DNA from: Daphnia carinata
Lineage: Eukaryota; Arthropoda; Branchiopoda; Diplostraca; Daphniidae
Length of the DNA: 64,000 bases
Direction of reading: 5' to 3'
Assembly: GCF_022539665.2 (NCBI RefSeq)
Contig: NC_081339.1
Coordinates: 2,790,017 to 2,854,016 of the forward strand
The notes beneath the pieces are model-generated. The model was not told where the DNA came from. It ran no database searches and worked only from the letters and a program-made list of their open reading frames with translations. Below, piece after piece: positions 51,801-62,593 of this stretch (within the stretch, counting starts at the first letter, position 1; every line of letters begins with the position of its first letter). Position numbers and translations under genes: made by a program.

Positions 51801-53552
51801 TTGAGTATATCGGCGTGTTTTTTTTTGTTAGTAAGTTCTATTCTTCTAAATCATTAGAGCAAATCATACACCTGTGTATGTAGACAGGCCCTTCCTCCCC
51901 TCTTCATCGTTGCCCTTTATGTCAATATGGAAACATAATTTCCATTCCGCCCCTCCATCCTACAGTTACGTCATTGTTACACAAACTACTCTTATTCTTT
52001 TCATCCACTCTAACAAAAAAAAAATTGTGCCCCGAGTGTCAAACGATGACGTCGTTCATCAAATCTAAATCGAACTATTTCGAAATCATTTTTGTGCCAC
52101 ATCAAATTGAAAACACGGGGAGAAAACATGGCCGTTATTGGGACTGTAGCGATCCCAACCATTTAAGGGACTACGAGGGCTCGAAATGAGCATTCACCGT
52201 TTTTATATAGACACGCTTTCCGAATGTGTGTATATATAGAGATAGAGGGTAAAGAAAAATATAATAATGAGTATCACATTGTGTTTTTCCCAACCGGTCA
52301 GACCCCCATCGTTGTCGGCCCTTACACCGCACATAAAAAAATGGCCCTCTATATTTTGAAAACAGGCCGCCTTCTCTCTCTTTTTATTTTTTATAGCGTT
52401 CCATATTACGATGTATGCATTTTCACAAAAAGAAAAGAAAAGAAATATGATGAATAAAAATAGCTATAAAGAACAAATGCGTCTGTATATTACCTCATTC
52501 GGTCCAACGAAGAGGGCGATATATAGTCATCATAATAATAAAAAAAAAGAGAGAAGGCGATCGATTGAGAGTTAATGGTCCGCGTCGCGGCCGTCTAATT
52601 GCGCAACTCATTTCTCCTATCAAAAAATCATGTAGTGTAGTGTCCGATAGTCTCTAAAAAGAATTGCGGTCTTCAATGTGAAAGGCTGGCGCAAAAACCA
52701 TATAAAAACCATCGACGTGAACGACTAGAGATGAGGCAGGTAGGACGGACGCACACACAAGTCCGTTCGCGGAACCGATAACAGGAACCAGACGGTTCCG
52801 GTTCCATTCTTTTTTGTTTAAATGGAAACACATTGCGCGCTGTCTTTATTCATTTGGATGTGTATCGCGTAATTAGAATCTGTGCTGCATATACAAAAGA
52901 ATCTGGACAAACACGCGACTTAGACGTGCATGTCTGTCAATCTGCGCTTTCAACAGTTTCTACGGCAACTTGACCAACAATGAGCTCGTCAACCGCACTA
53001 CATGCTGGACAATGACACGAAAACTAAACATTTCCCATTTCGAATGTCATTTCAGAAAAACAAAACCGGATGTATTCCAATACTTCCGGATGTAATTCCG
53101 GAGAAAAAATCGATCCAGTCGTGTTAACAAAAAAAAAATTGTCGCAAAAGATCTGAATACTCATACCCTTATTTGTATCCCCCCCCCCTTCATACGATTA
53201 GTAGATAGACCCAACAGTCTGACAGGAAAAAAGACATAAGGTTCCGATACCCAAAAAAAAGGGGGGAAGAAACCCATAGAAAACGAACGTACACACAGAG
53301 AGTAATAACGATTAACTCAATTTGTATACATCTACTGTATAGACAACCGCCCCCTCCTTTTCGTGTCCTTTTGTATACACATCGTGAGGATAACAACATC
53401 CCCCCCCCCTACCTCTACGCCCTCCCCTTTATTTTTTTTCACTTCGGACAGCAGTGCGTATGTAGATACGACACACCCCTTTAATTCCTTGAACAAATTG
53501 ATTTTGCTTAATAACAAAAACACGGGGATGCCAAAAAAAAAAAAGGTGAGGT

Positions 53553-53574
53553 GGGGGGGGGGGGGGGGGGGGGG
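53553..53574. repeat. G-run of 22
   Basis: Uninterrupted G tract following an A-run and GGTGAGGTG, giving an A-to-G homopurine stretch on the + strand. Such tracts can form G-quadruplex or triplex structures. Length is subject to slippage error. Confidence 0.9.
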
Positions 53575-53586
53575 ATGTTTGCGGCA

Positions 53587-53617
53587 GTCACGTGACCGCA
53601 GACAAGAGTCACGTGAC
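53587..53617. promoter_or_regulatory. Two GTCACGTGAC E-box palindromes, 21 bp apart
   Basis: GTCACGTGAC occurs at 53587-53596 and again at 53608-53617. Each is a perfect 10-bp palindrome with the CACGTG core bound by USF/MITF/TFE-type bHLH-ZIP factors, and matches the CLEAR-element core. The centre-to-centre distance of 21 bp is two helical turns. The second overlaps TGACGTC, a CRE-like site. Confidence 0.55.
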
Positions 53618-53683
53618 GTCGATTGATGGTTGGTATTAAGCATCATTTACACACACACACCTAGTTCTATACATCACACACAC

Positions 53684-53684
<1 letters not shown>

Positions 53685-53713
<29 letters not shown>
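53685..53713. repeat. G-run of 29
   Basis: Uninterrupted 29-base G tract preceded by (AC)n repeats. The longest G-run in the window. Confidence 0.9.
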
Positions 53714-53715
<2 letters not shown>

Positions 53716-54211
53716 AATGCTTAGTCGAGAGGCACAACGATTACTCAATAATGATTTGAGTGGAGTTTGATTTCTCTTTCTTTTTTCTACGTATTATTTT
53801 TTTTTCGAAAAGAAAAATAGTTGCAATAAAAGTAATTATATGTAACAAACAGAGATAGATATTGTTCTAACGAAGGATAGGGACGATATGTAACGACCAT
53901 CAAGAGAGAGAGGGAGGAATAGAAATAAAAGGCATGTGTGTGTATGTATAAAAAGGGGGAAGGGGAAAAAAAATATGGGCGTCAAGAGTTTCATCGATGA
54001 TTTCCCAACTGAATTGGAAAGTAGTTACATTCCTCAGTGGCGTTGTTGACCATTAGAAATTATCGTCTGATCGTGCAACACGTGTGAAAAGTAGCGTCTC
54101 GTTGTTGTTTTTGTTATCATTACAATCGCAAGATTTATTGGCCCTCTGATTGGATTATAATAGCAGCGATGCGTTTAGTCCAAAACACGCTATAAAAACA
54201 CGACGGAACAA

Positions 54212-54234
54212 ACTACACCCGTTACGGGTGTAGT
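54212..54234. repeat. Perfect 10-bp stem with TTA loop
   Basis: ACTACACCCG, then TTA, then CGGGTGTAGT: a perfect inverted repeat with a 3-base loop. A TATAAAA sequence lies about 20 bp upstream on the + strand. No T-run follows closely, and no gene is adjacent. Confidence 0.8.
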
Positions 54235-57200
54235 ATCCGTTGATCAGCTGTGTTTTGTTTTTTTTTAAGATAAAAAAAGGAAAAGAAAAGAAAACGGAAA
54301 TGTTATTGTAGATATATGGTAGGTGTCTGCCTAATAACGAATGACTCTGTTCGGCATTCTAGAATCAATCAAACGTATACGAGGGGGAGGGGCTCTCGAT
54401 AGATAAGGACATTATTGTTGGGGGTTACGATCAAGAAAGAAAACTGGAGGGTTTCGCCATCAAAGAAAAAAAAATCATTTTTGAGTTTCGAAACGAAATC
54501 GTTAGAAGTGTGTGACGGATGACTGGAAGTGCCATCAGTAAGATCAAATTTTACAATGCTGAATCATCCATCAAAACGCCTGTTGCCTTTTGCGGCTGTT
54601 GCATCTTACTCGATTATAAATCCCCCCGTTGTTTTGGTATAAGAAAAAAAAAAAAACATCACATTATTGTTTCGATTATTTTTTTAAAACCAAAATCTGT
54701 AAAATTCATTGATTCTTTGCTCTGGGTTTTTTTCGCATTTATACAAAGACCCCCAAACAAAAGGGCTCGTAGATTCTACATCGATTGAAACATTAATATA
54801 GAATCGTTGTATAACAGAGTTCGTTATAATCTGTGTAATGGCTTCTGAACGAGCAGGTTCACGTCGCAATAAAATGGGGAGAAAAAAAAAAGAAAAATTC
54901 AAAAACCAAAATTTTTCTTTTGTTTTAGAACGCAACAAGGACTGTCGTAGAGGAAAGGTTATCCTATGAATATTCAACTAATTTCCATGTTGTCCCTTCC
55001 CATCGAAAAGGAATCCCCATAAAATAGGAGAAGATGTTTCAAAATGCTTTGAAGCAAAGTTGTTTGTTTTTTATAATGACTCGGCAAAGTAGGTATCACG
55101 AAAACATGTAAACTGTCTACAAAGTGTGTCACTCTCTGGCCAGACTGTACAGGACGACCTTTTGAGCCGATGGTCCAGTCCTCCGAATTTCACCGCGACT
55201 AGTCTCATGTATAGGTAAAAACAGGGTAGTGTAAAACTTTGGATTCCTCATAGAATTATAGATGGCGTATAATAACGCAGATCTAGCCATGCATAGCCTA
55301 AAAACACACAGGGGCCATCAAATGTTTAATAGGCCAGTTGAGTGGCAACTGCGCTAGATTTTACGGGTCGAGGAGGGCGGAGGTTATTGACGTTGTCATT
55401 CTGTCAAACAGATCTGCATCTTGGAAAATGAAAAGTAATGGCTCGGCAAAATGTTCATATGCCTCCTCAATGCAAAGTCCTTTCTGAAGCTGCGTACTGC
55501 TTTTTTCAATTATTGTACCAGTCAGGTGGGAAGGTTAGATGGATAGGATAGATGTCAAAAACTGAATCCAGCTCATGTTTACTTCAACGTTTTCGTTTCC
55601 AAAAAAAATTGCTTTGTTGGTGTTTACTGACAGGTTCTATTGGGAATGACGTTAAGTGGAGATGGGCACATGTGACCCTTTCTGTCGATACATGAATGAG
55701 TGAAGAGGAGTAATATCTAGCACGACACCTTTTCCCTTTTTGTTTGGTTGGATTACTAAATAAACATTGAAATAAAATAACAGAGGCACAAAAAGCTTTG
55801 AGTTTTGTTCAAAAAGTTTTGATTTTCGGCCGCTTTTATGTACGAGACAACTTCAAGTTTTGAAAGGGAGAAAAATATAGCGTCTACCTCTTGTATGCAA
55901 AGTGACGTACAAATTTGCATAAAAGATAAGTGTACGACAACGGCAATGTCTGTTGCACCCTACGCATATTTTCACTTTAAAAATTGGAACGTGAAACCCC
56001 GAACTGATGGGTGACATTCGTTTTTAATAATCAAAAATATTCAAGTGGCTCTTGCAATTGAAAAAAATTTTTTTTTTTTTATTTTTGTAAATTTTGAAAA
56101 TTTTGATGAATATAAAAAAAAAATGTCTCCGTAAAAATATGGAGAGAAACAAAAAGAGATTGATGTATAAAAAAGGCGTGGTCTTGGGGCGTGGGTGTCT
56201 TCAAAATGAAGAGAAAAACAAATTGGAAACAAAATGCGAAGATGCACCTGTTTAAAACCTCTGCTGCTCTACATTCGTGCAACGGCATATAGTCATAGTC
56301 TCTGATAAAAAGACATAACCTAAACATGCCATACTAAATAAATCAACTCCCCTCGCATAAAAAATTTTTGAAAAAAAAAGAAGGGAAAAACTCGATTTTA
56401 CGTACTTCCTACCATCAGGGGGAAAAAAAAGGGAAAAAGGGGGCGACTAAAAATCAAAGAAAAAAAAGAGAGAGAGAGAACGACAGGATTGATTGAAAAT
56501 TCATGAGTTTGCGTTCTCTCTTGCAGATGGGGAGGATCGACCGATAAGAGAAAAAACAAAAACAAAATCCTTCCAATAGAAATCTCGATACAAAATAATA
56601 ATAGCGTGATCTAACGCATCAAATCTATCAGATTCGAAAGGATCACATAGTTTGTCCGTTATTCTCAAGGCATACGCAATTTCAGTAGATTTCATGCGGC
56701 CCTAGCAAAAATCGAAGATAATGAAAAACGTACACATACCCCCCCGCAGTTGGAGATCCACGCAGCTTTTGATTCCGGTTTAGATGTGCACCTGATTTTG
56801 TTTTTTTTTTCTTTCATGTTCCGTTCCACGATGTTGAGAAGCACATGGACGGAGAAGAAAACACAGCGGCTGTCCGTGCGTCCATCAAGTTTGAATTATC
56901 GATGAGCTGGACACGCGATGCGGTTCCGTCATTCTATTCGGACTGTTCTCTTATTGCACCGTCTCATTTTTTTTCTGTTCGGACGATAGCCCTGCCGATG
57001 AGAAAATGAAACAAATGACACACGATCAGCGTCGTATACATATGCAATGCGAATTTGAGGTAGAAAAAGAGACGGTGAAACTCAAATCTGCTGAAACGTC
57101 AGAAGAAAAAAAATGAAAGGAAAGAATCGAATAAATATAAGGAGAACGAGAGACAAGTGAAACAGGTGCGTTCCCGTGAGCTGCGGGAATGGAGGGTGGC

Positions 57201-57442
57201 CGAATTGTGGGGGAGGACGAACAAACAAGGACAACACGCAACATTTTCGAAAACAACTGGGAGAGTAAAAAGAGAAAAAAAAATTATAATGGCACGTACA
57301 CACAGCCAGAGAGACACCTTTCGGCTTTCCCCCGTGTGGTCCAGGTGCCCCATTCAGTCCCCCTTCAAGTTGATAATCAGTAATGTATGACACTCTCTCG
57401 CTAGAAGAAAGTAAAACAGGATTAGGCGATCAAATTTAAATC

Positions 57443-60400
57443 ATGTTGTGGTCAGTGTTGAGTCTGGAAACGAAAATGATTGCCATGTTTGGTTGCGCAA
57501 TCGTCATCGCTCTCAGTATTTTGATTGTCATTTGTTTTCTTATTCCGGATACCTGGTGGATATGGCCGTGGACAGGTATAACTAAATCAATTCTTTTCTT
57601 TTTAAATCCATTTTTAAAAATGTAACGATTTTTAACTTGGGTTACGTCATCGTCTCAATCTACGACGCCATGTTTAAAGAATGAATGACTCATATTACCA
57701 AATGACAGGTGAACCCGTGGCTGGCGAGACGGAACGTACTGGCGCAAATGTTAAACTCGAGAATTTCCATCACTGGCCAGCGGAAGGCTCGACTGGAATG
57801 ACGGCCGATTCGAACCGAAAGCCTCGTTTGTCTCGCAACGAACTGTGTTACGATTCTTCCGGATTTTCCTTGGATAGCGGAAGACCTGGCTCGTACCGCG
57901 GATCCAGCAGCAACGCATCCAGTACCGTCAGTGAAGCCGGAATCAGCCCGTGCAGTAGTAGGGTAGGTCCACCTTTCGCCATGAAATAAAAACAAAAAAA
58001 TGAAAATGAATGGTTAAGTCGTTCATCTTAAAATCTAAATGTGACGTCATATTTTATGTTTGTCTGAATAAAAAGAGCGGATCGACAACGACGTTGCAGA
58101 CGCCGGTGGACGAACCGAATCGACCTCAAGTGCATCTCACGTTGCAATCGAGCGTCGTCACACAATCGGACGTCAACGACGTCAAGCATTCAGCTATTGA
58201 TCAGCTACTCATTATCACAATCGAGGTAACGTTTTGATGCAATTAAATGGACGCTCGAGTTTTGAACTACGGCCCTCTGTTTGGATGGGGGTCGTGGGGA
58301 ATTTCGTGTGTCTTCTAATATGCGGGTTGCGTTTAACGTGCGTCACTGGGCGGTAGAAATTGGGGTCGAGGCAAACACCTGACGTTAAAGATTACCTTAA
58401 CTTTAAGGGCAATGTGTCATCGAATTTCGTTGTGTTGGAGGTCATATCATCTAAATAAAAAGAAACTCAACTCCCCCCCCCCCTTTGATGACGTGTTGTT
58501 TTGAGACGCTACCGTCCGCCCATTTAACCATCGAGCCGATCGAAATCCGCAGAACAAATGGCCTAGTAACATGAGCTAAAGCAACAGATTTGATTATTAC
58601 TTTTTGTGATGGGGTGGAGGGGGAGGCTCTTTTCTTTTTACTTCGTAAGCGTATATTATGTAGAGACAAAAGTTAAACATGTGTGTGCATATTGAAAGAG
58701 ATCGTGTTCCCATTGACAAAACTAAAAACCCGCCCCTCTCCACACAAGTAACAAACCCAATGGTAGATACATATACGTATTATAATCCGATTAACTGTGT
58801 CAGCAGGGGAGGGTTATAATTATTAACTAGATGCTAGACAACTATTTTTGGTTTTTTAAAAAAATTCCGCGAAATTTGAAAACTATTGACACTCAAATGC
58901 AACACAAATTTGACTTTAAGAACAAATGAATTTGTAACGCAGAATGCAACTGACCTTCCATCGAGGAGTTATGTTGATACGGTCGATCCGTCCGTCAGTG
59001 TCCGTTTGGAGAAGAGGAACAATCACCGGCTGGGCAGTCTGATGGGCGCGTTGATTGGCAGCGGAGGAGTTGTCAACGGACGGAGAAACAGCCACCACGT
59101 CCTGACCGAGGATTCCACCTGTCCGGTCGTCTACCACAGCCGACATCCGCGCTTCCATCATCCAGTGACGATAGCCGTGCCCAAATGCACGCAACTGAAG
59201 GTTCGAAAAATTTAAAAAAGAAAAATTATAAAAAGACGTTCAAAACTTATACGGGGCATCACTGACGTAGCTCCGGAGCGGCCTATAATATCCCCCTTCT
59301 CGATGTCTGTTTTCCTCCAGTTAATGGAATATTCAATTTCAGTTCAGTCAAGCGCTTGGCAGTCGTGATGAGATACACCGAAGTCTGCGCCCGTTTCCCT
59401 GTTAGTTTGTAAGCCTCGAAAGCTATTATAGGCAAAGCCTTTTGTTTCCCCATTATTTCCTTCCGCTGTGTGTGTGTGAGTCTATCCGGCCCAAAACTTT
59501 CAAGGCCTGTCTGACTCGCTTCGACCGTGAATAATGATCCAAGGTTAAAACCGATCCTCAGACGATTTGGCCAAATTGTAAATTCTGTTCAATATGGGAT
59601 TTCATGTCTGAGATCTAGGGAAAAGAAAAAAAAAAGAAGAGCTATTAGAAACAAGTAGAAGATCGTGAATAATTAATGTAAATCATTAAGACGATAGGCG
59701 TAGCAACGATTGAAATTTGTAACCATCCATTGAAAAATTTGACGAGGAAAAACAAAACAAAAAAAATCAAGAACTGGTTTTTCATCCATCTGGCGATCAT
59801 CCTAATAACTGATTTGAATAAAATTCAAGTTCATTTTTGATTTTTTTTTTAATTACAGGATTGCCAATTGGTTGTAAAAGTGGAAGACAAGGACAAATTA
59901 GTCGGTGTGACTGAACTGGGACAGTGCACGGTGGACTTTCGCGAGCTGGATTTCTTAGCCGGATGGCTCGATGGAGGAAGCCCCGAGCGACAAGAATCGA
60001 TCGTGCGTCTCAGTCGATTTCTCGACATTTGCAAACCGGTGGAAAAGGGAGCCATCCTTTTGGGATTGTCTTTCCTTCCCACTTCCCAGCGCATCACCGT
60101 CCAAATGACGCAATGCAACCGGCTCTTAAAAACAGCTGATTCGTCTTTAACACAAGCTGTGATCCGTCTTTTTTTGCTCAACGAATCGGGCAGGGTGTTG
60201 AAAAAGAGGAAAACGGCCCCGTTCAATTACCCGACCGGAGGCGGTGGAAGGATCGAATTAAATGAACTATTTCACCTTGACGTTGAAATTGAGCGCTGGG
60301 ATCGTTGCGTAATTTTGCTCGTCTTATCGCGAATGCTTTCAAATGAGCTGGCCGCGTCACAGGCCAGCAGTCAAGAGTCCAGCAGCCTAGACGGACCGCC

Positions 60401-60548
60401 TCGGCCGATTCGGAGCCCGCCAATCTACCACCATTCGGGTCACGTGGCTCTCGGCAAACGGGTTGCGGGTCACGCCGAGCGGATCCACTGGAACAGCGCC
60501 TTCCAGAGCCCTAGACGAGTCATCAGCCAATGGCATTGCCTACACTAA
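57443..60548 (+). CDS. Membrane-anchored tandem C2-domain protein, synaptotagmin-12-like
   Basis: Five exons in consistent phase: 57443-57575, 57709-57962, 58076-58225, 58943-59200, 59859-60548, giving 494 residues. A short N-terminus leads into one transmembrane helix at about residues 12-34, followed by a Trp-rich boundary (DTWWIWPW). Residues 45-135 are a Ser/Gly/Asn-rich linker. C2A begins about 150 (PQVHLTLQSS, LLIITIENATDLP, VDPSVSVRL) with an unusual basic His/Arg-rich insertion before LKDCQLVVKVEDKDKLVG. C2B begins about 310 (GAILLGLSFLPTSQRITV) and ends with the synaptotagmin-type block LGKRVAGHAERIHWNSAFQS, then PRRVISQWHCLH. The C2B loop where active isoforms have a DPYVK motif reads ADSSLTQAVIRL, so Ca2+ binding by C2B is unlikely. 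This fits the Ca2+-independent Syt12-like group, with a role in vesicle traffic inferred from family. Exon 1 could be preceded by a further upstream exon. A candidate AATAAA lies at 60948. Confidence 0.8.
59201..59858 (+). other. Intron 4 of the tandem-C2 gene
   Basis: 658-bp intron with donor gttcga after 59200 and acceptor ttaattacag before 59859. A tract near 59.34 kb with an acceptor-like end (aatttcag) was considered as an exon and not included, because joining it breaks phase. Confidence 0.65.
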
Positions 60549-60947
60549 AAAGAAAAAAATTGGGAAAAATATTAAAAAGGAAAATATTAAATTAAAATGT
60601 GTGATTTTCTCTTTTTCAACATTTTCGGGGCGTTCGTGCGCTTCTTTAGTTTCACGTCCAACGGAAGTTCGCCGACGTGGCAATCGAAAAGCCATTAATC
60701 ATTTTTCGAAAATTGTTTTGACAGTTTCCTTATTTTTTTCTTCTTCTCCTCCTATGCGATTTTCAGCCAACAGTCGAACGACATCCAGTTTATCTTAATG
60801 TTATATCAGGCAATATAAATTTTGAATGGAAACTCATTAGCCTCAGTTGACGATGATTCAAAGTTCGCATCTTCTTCGTGCCATACATCAAAAACCCTAA
60901 ACATGAAATTGTATTTTTAAAAAAAGATAATTCGTTTGTTTTAAATC

Positions 60948-60953
60948 AATAAA
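60948..60953 (+). promoter_or_regulatory. Candidate polyadenylation signal AATAAA for the tandem-C2 gene
   Basis: AATAAA about 400 bp downstream of the stop codon on the + strand. It sits just before the coding-like minus-strand segment, so the two transcription units would be convergent. Confidence 0.35.
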
Positions 60954-60964
60954 ATTATATCTAC

Positions 60965-61562
60965 GTCATCGGTTTGTTGTTGGACAAACAAAACACTGGG
61001 ACGTTCCCGCGGTGGCACGCAAATGTGAACGCGGGAGTTTTTGTTGACACGAGCCTCCACGTGCGACCCACTTTTGTTTGTTTCCTTGGCGGCCATTCGA
61101 TGGAGGTCGTCCATTGAATTCAGGCTCCCATATGATGTCCCTCGTATCTGATACAATCAGAAACATCTTCCACGATGTAGAGTTCGATATCACATCCGGC
61201 ATCCGCTGCTGGCGGTATTTACGTAGAATTTCATCTGTGTGTTTTGGTCTGCGTTGTCATTTGATTCTCCGCTTCCACCCCTCATGGATATATACAGAGA
61301 GGTTGATGCCACGAATTTTCAATTCATAAGCCAACGCAACTAAAAGGAAATTTAAAAAAATAATAATTGATAAAACACAAATAAATAAACAACAAAACAA
61401 AAACGTCGGCGAGATTGACAGACGAAATTGCCGAGGGATCCACTATGCAAATGTCTGACGTTCTTTTTTTTCTTTCTTACGTTTTGTGAACCTTAACGAC
61501 CTTGATCGATCCAGTAAGAACCAACCATACACGTGTAGGCTATTCGACAACATCCTCTCGAT
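60965..61562 (-). pseudogene. Coding-like minus-strand remnant, possible cyclic-nucleotide-binding relic
   Basis: Not a confident gene. On the minus strand 60965-61147 is open for 61 codons, bounded by an acceptor (gattgtatcag) and a donor (gtagat), and reads like protein (GTSYGSLNSMDDLHRMA ...). Upstream, the frame containing ALAYELKIRGINLS, then YIHEGWKRRIK, is interrupted by one TGA and resumes as QRRPKHTDEILRKYRQQRMP; joining it to the 61-codon exon needs a 46-bp intron. Further upstream, 61481-61539 reads VWLVLTGSIKVVKVHKT, resembling the beta-roll GxIxV strand of cNMP-binding domains. Splice junctions between the pieces are poor. Either this is a decayed gene, or a real gene whose true exons I have misplaced. 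Confidence 0.25.
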
Positions 61563-62593
61563 ACATTAACCTCCGCAAGATTTCGACTTCGTTTAAGGGG
61601 AAAATGGAAAAAAAAGGGGGTCGCATTTTTTGTCTTCCGCAATCGTTTCACATTTACGTAGACATTGATCTCGTTATATTTTTAGCCACCGATGTGCTTA
61701 TTTTGGCAACTCATTGATTGATTCGTTTGCATAAAAAATTCTGGCGTTTGCAAATCGGTTCCAAATTTAGACATTTTTCCAAACATCCGGTGCTAAAAAT
61801 TGCAAATCAGCCCGCAAAAAAAAAAAAAAATCCTAGCCTGCGTGAGTGAATGAGCAAATGAAATGGCTAGCACGGTCGTCGGGTTCACGGCCGGGCTACT
61901 AAAGTCGGCCACTAATGGTTGCTAAAAATACGCGTATTGACACAAGCGACATGACTGACGTGGGAGTAATGAAAAACGAGTCGGCACTTGCTCCATACTA
62001 ATGTATATGGTGGCGGCCACAGTGCCCGTGACCTCTAGTCCCCCAGCCCAGAATTTTTGGCTATTAATAAACACATTATCAAAACAAAACAAAAAAAACA
62101 TTCCCCCGAAAATGCAATTTTTTTTTTCCCAGTATGTAAATTATCTTTGTTATGAACGAGTTTAGGGTCTGTTTGAGGGGGGAATGTGTTATAATCTGGA
62201 AGAGTCAAAGAATATCATCTTGCGCTGGTAGTGTTCTTATCAGTTGTTCGTAACAAACGGGGAGATTTCACAGGCAAAATAGAAAAGGGACCGTAAATAT
62301 GCGTTTGGTTAAAAGGGAAACATTAAAAAAAAAAGCTTACGATTTCAAGGAAAACATCACTAATACGGATGTTATTATCGGTCGTAGACGACGAAAAGTA
62401 GCTAGTCCAAAATGTATCACGACTAATCAATCCTCCCCCCCCCTTTTTTATTTCTTTTAAAATTTTTTATCTCTTTCGCATGTTTTAAAAGATTTGAAAT
62501 TTGATCAACGTGGCTTTTGAAGCGGACCTTTCATAAGAGGCCGACAGTGATGCAGCGAGTCATTCATCTCTGCTTCATCAACGCTCACCCAAC
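61563..62593. other. Intergenic / 5' flank of the ankyrin gene
   Basis: No exon supported. Contains short A-runs, a C-run near 62434, and the presumed promoter of the + strand gene starting at 62594. No TATA box was recognised near the start. Confidence 0.45.

Larger units (their letters stand above)
48850..57442. other. Large intergenic region upstream of POU4 and the C2 gene
   Basis: About 8.6 kb with no supportable exon. It holds the POU4 promoter and 5' UTR (an AC repeat sits just upstream of the start at about 48880-48900), TG and AC microsatellites (about 50780-50796, 51371-51385), a 16-base C-run at 50171-50186, G-runs at 53553-53574 and 53685-53713, and a pair of E-box palindromes. 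As it lies between two divergent, probably neuronal genes it is likely regulatory; that is inference. Confidence 0.5.

Noticed and set aside
53641-53690. AC repeats as CRISPR-like or satellite array
   Set aside because: Plain dinucleotide microsatellite without spacers or higher-order units.
57082-57393. Collagen-like Gly repeat (GLNGAPGPH) on the minus strand
   Set aside because: Only three or four triplets, then the frame becomes low-complexity; no splice signals.
59338-59402. Acceptor-flanked frame in intron 4 of the C2 gene
   Set aside because: Including it leaves one extra base and breaks the phase into the last exon, while direct joining gives the expected C2A strand LKDCQLVVKV.
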